64,000 nt of DNA. Source: Nocardia transvalensis NBRC 15921. Its GTDB lineage: Bacteria > Actinomycetota > Actinomycetes > Mycobacteriales > Mycobacteriaceae. Positions 63,175 to 64,000 of this stretch are shown one piece after another; position 1 is the stretch's first letter, and the number at the start of each line of letters is the position of its first letter. Below the pieces are notes generated by a model. The model was not told the DNA's origin. It ran no database searches and was given only the letters and a program-made list of their open reading frames with translations. The DNA is taken from assembly GCF_000308875.1 (NCBI RefSeq), contig NZ_BAGL01000027.1:186001-250000 (forward strand), written 5' to 3'. The translations under genes and the position numbers were made by a program.

Positions 63175-63984
63175 TTATTCCTGCGTCGCCTGACGGCGGA
63201 GTTTGTCGAGGGTGCGTGACAGCAGCCGCGAGACCTGCATCTGCGAGCAGCCGAATTCGTCGGCGATCTGCTGTTGCGTCTTCGAATCAAAGTACCGCAT
63301 GGTGAGCAGTTTCTGTTCGCGTTCGGACAGTGCGGCCAGCAGGGGCCGGACGGCGAGGAACTCGTCGACGGTCTCGAATCGCGGTTCCTCCGCCCCGAGG
63401 GTGTCGAGCAGCGCGGACCCGCCGGAGTCGCCGTCGGCGCCGTCGTTCGCGGCGTCGATCGAGCTGGCCTGATACCCGTTGCGGGCGATCAGAGCCTGCG
63501 TCACCTCGGAGAGATCGACGTCGAGTTCCTCGGCGAGTTCGCGGGCCTTGGGCACCCGGCCCAGCCGGTGGGTCAGGGCCTCGGTCGCCGGGCCGATTCT
63601 GAGCTGGATCTCCTTGAGCCGCCGCGGCACCCGCACCGACCAGGTGAAATCGCGGAAGTGCCGGCGCACCTCACCCATGATCGTGGGCACCGCGTAGCCG
63701 AGGAAGGTCGCACCGTATCCGGGATCGAAACGGTCGACCGCCGTGACCAGGCCGACCCTGGCTATCTGCAGCAGGTCGTCGAAGCTCTCGCCGCGACCGG
63801 AGAACTTGCGCGCGATATGTTCCGCGATCGGCAGGCAGCGGGAAATGATGGTCTCGCGCACGTGCGCTCGCTGTGGATCGTCGGGCGCGAGGGCATGCAG
63901 CCGCACGAACTCCGCTTCGATTCCGTCGTAACTCTCGCGCCGGCCACGCTTCGCCGGCGACGCGCCGGTGCGTTCATCGGCCAT
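63175..63984 (-). CDS. sigF: SigF/SigB-type RNA polymerase sigma factor
   Basis: The 269-residue protein has region 2 (FDDLLQIARVGLVTAVDRFDPGYGATFLGYAVPTIMGEVRRHFRDFTWSVRVPRRLKEIQ), region 3 and region 4 (LSEREQKLLTMRYFDSKTQQQIADEFGCSQMQVSRLLSRTLDKLR). It is the group 3 SigF/SigB class. ATG 63984 is close to the right edge; an UsfX/RsbW-type gene expected upstream in SigF operons would lie beyond the window. It probably runs a stress or stationary-phase regulon. Confidence 0.93.
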   Translation of the reverse strand: MADERTGASPAKRGRRESYDGIEAEFVRLHALAPDDPQRAHVRETIISRCLPIAEHIARKFSGRGESFDDLLQIARVGLVTAVDRFDPGYGATFLGYAVPTIMGEVRRHFRDFTWSVRVPRRLKEIQLRIGPATEALTHRLGRVPKARELAEELDVDLSEVTQALIARNGYQASSIDAANDGADGDSGGSALLDTLGAEEPRFETVDEFLAVRPLLAALSEREQKLLTMRYFDSKTQQQIADEFGCSQMQVSRLLSRTLDKLRRQATQE

Positions 63985-64000
63985 CGGTCGCCGCCGTGCC

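Overview
The window is high-GC actinobacterial chromosome, most likely Nocardia or a close mycolic-acid relative such as Rhodococcus. This rests on gene content: a full yrbE-mce operon with a tandem-domain TetR regulator like Mce3R, WS/DGAT, fadD and fadE lipid genes, an F420-type Ddn oxidoreductase, MMPL and MpaB (DUF2236) families, a SigF-type sigma factor, frequent GTG/TTG starts and 4-bp ATGA/GTGA overlaps. No rRNA, tRNA, CRISPR array, transposase or phage gene was seen.

Layout. 1-900: end of one probable TetR gene and a complete TetR gene. 900-3340: a slightly lower-GC module of two divergent sets, a coupled pair of small unknown proteins (minus) and an unknown protein, DUF6879 and XRE-DUF5753 set (plus), the last resembling Scr1-type antitoxin-like regulators. 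3499-4902: secreted lipase. 5000-10801: an amino acid/amine permease facing a minus-strand operon of glutamine synthetase-like ligase, gamma-glutamyl hydrolase, aldehyde dehydrogenase and SDR, together a Puu-like gamma-glutamylated amine catabolic set. 10944-21335: an atypical Ser/Thr kinase, then several regulator-target pairs with visible palindromic operators. 21607-23785: an Lcp-like rubber oxygenase and a cutinase-family protein.

23857-34902: a Mce3R-like regulator and an 11-gene mce operon on the minus strand. It is led by two tiny two-TM proteins, then yrbEA, yrbEB, mceA-F and a Mce-associated protein, almost all coupled by overlaps or 1-17 bp gaps. 35251-42527: two more DUF2236 genes around a GntR regulator and an MFS transporter, followed by fadD and fadE. 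A TAAGTTA-containing motif lies upstream of each of the three DUF2236 genes. 42524-50943: MFS exporter, ECF41-type sigma factor divergent from a cupin gene, secreted lipase, Baeyer-Villiger-type monooxygenase overlapping a CofH-like protein that lacks the radical-SAM cysteines, small proteins and a MarR regulator. 51035-57953: MMPL transporter, TetR with SnoaL/Ddn-like targets, NAD-binding protein and WS/DGAT.

57950-63984: a partner-switching stress-signalling block: RsbW-like kinase, receiver-PP2C phosphatase, CHASE3 histidine kinase, single-domain response regulator, TetR, STAS antagonist and SigF-type sigma factor. The likely logic is histidine kinase/response regulator input, PP2C dephosphorylation of the STAS protein, release of sigma. 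Overall the region reads as uptake and oxidation of hydrophobic substrates (polyisoprene, sterols or lipids, amines) with dense local regulation. Functions are assigned by reading motifs only; no database search was possible.
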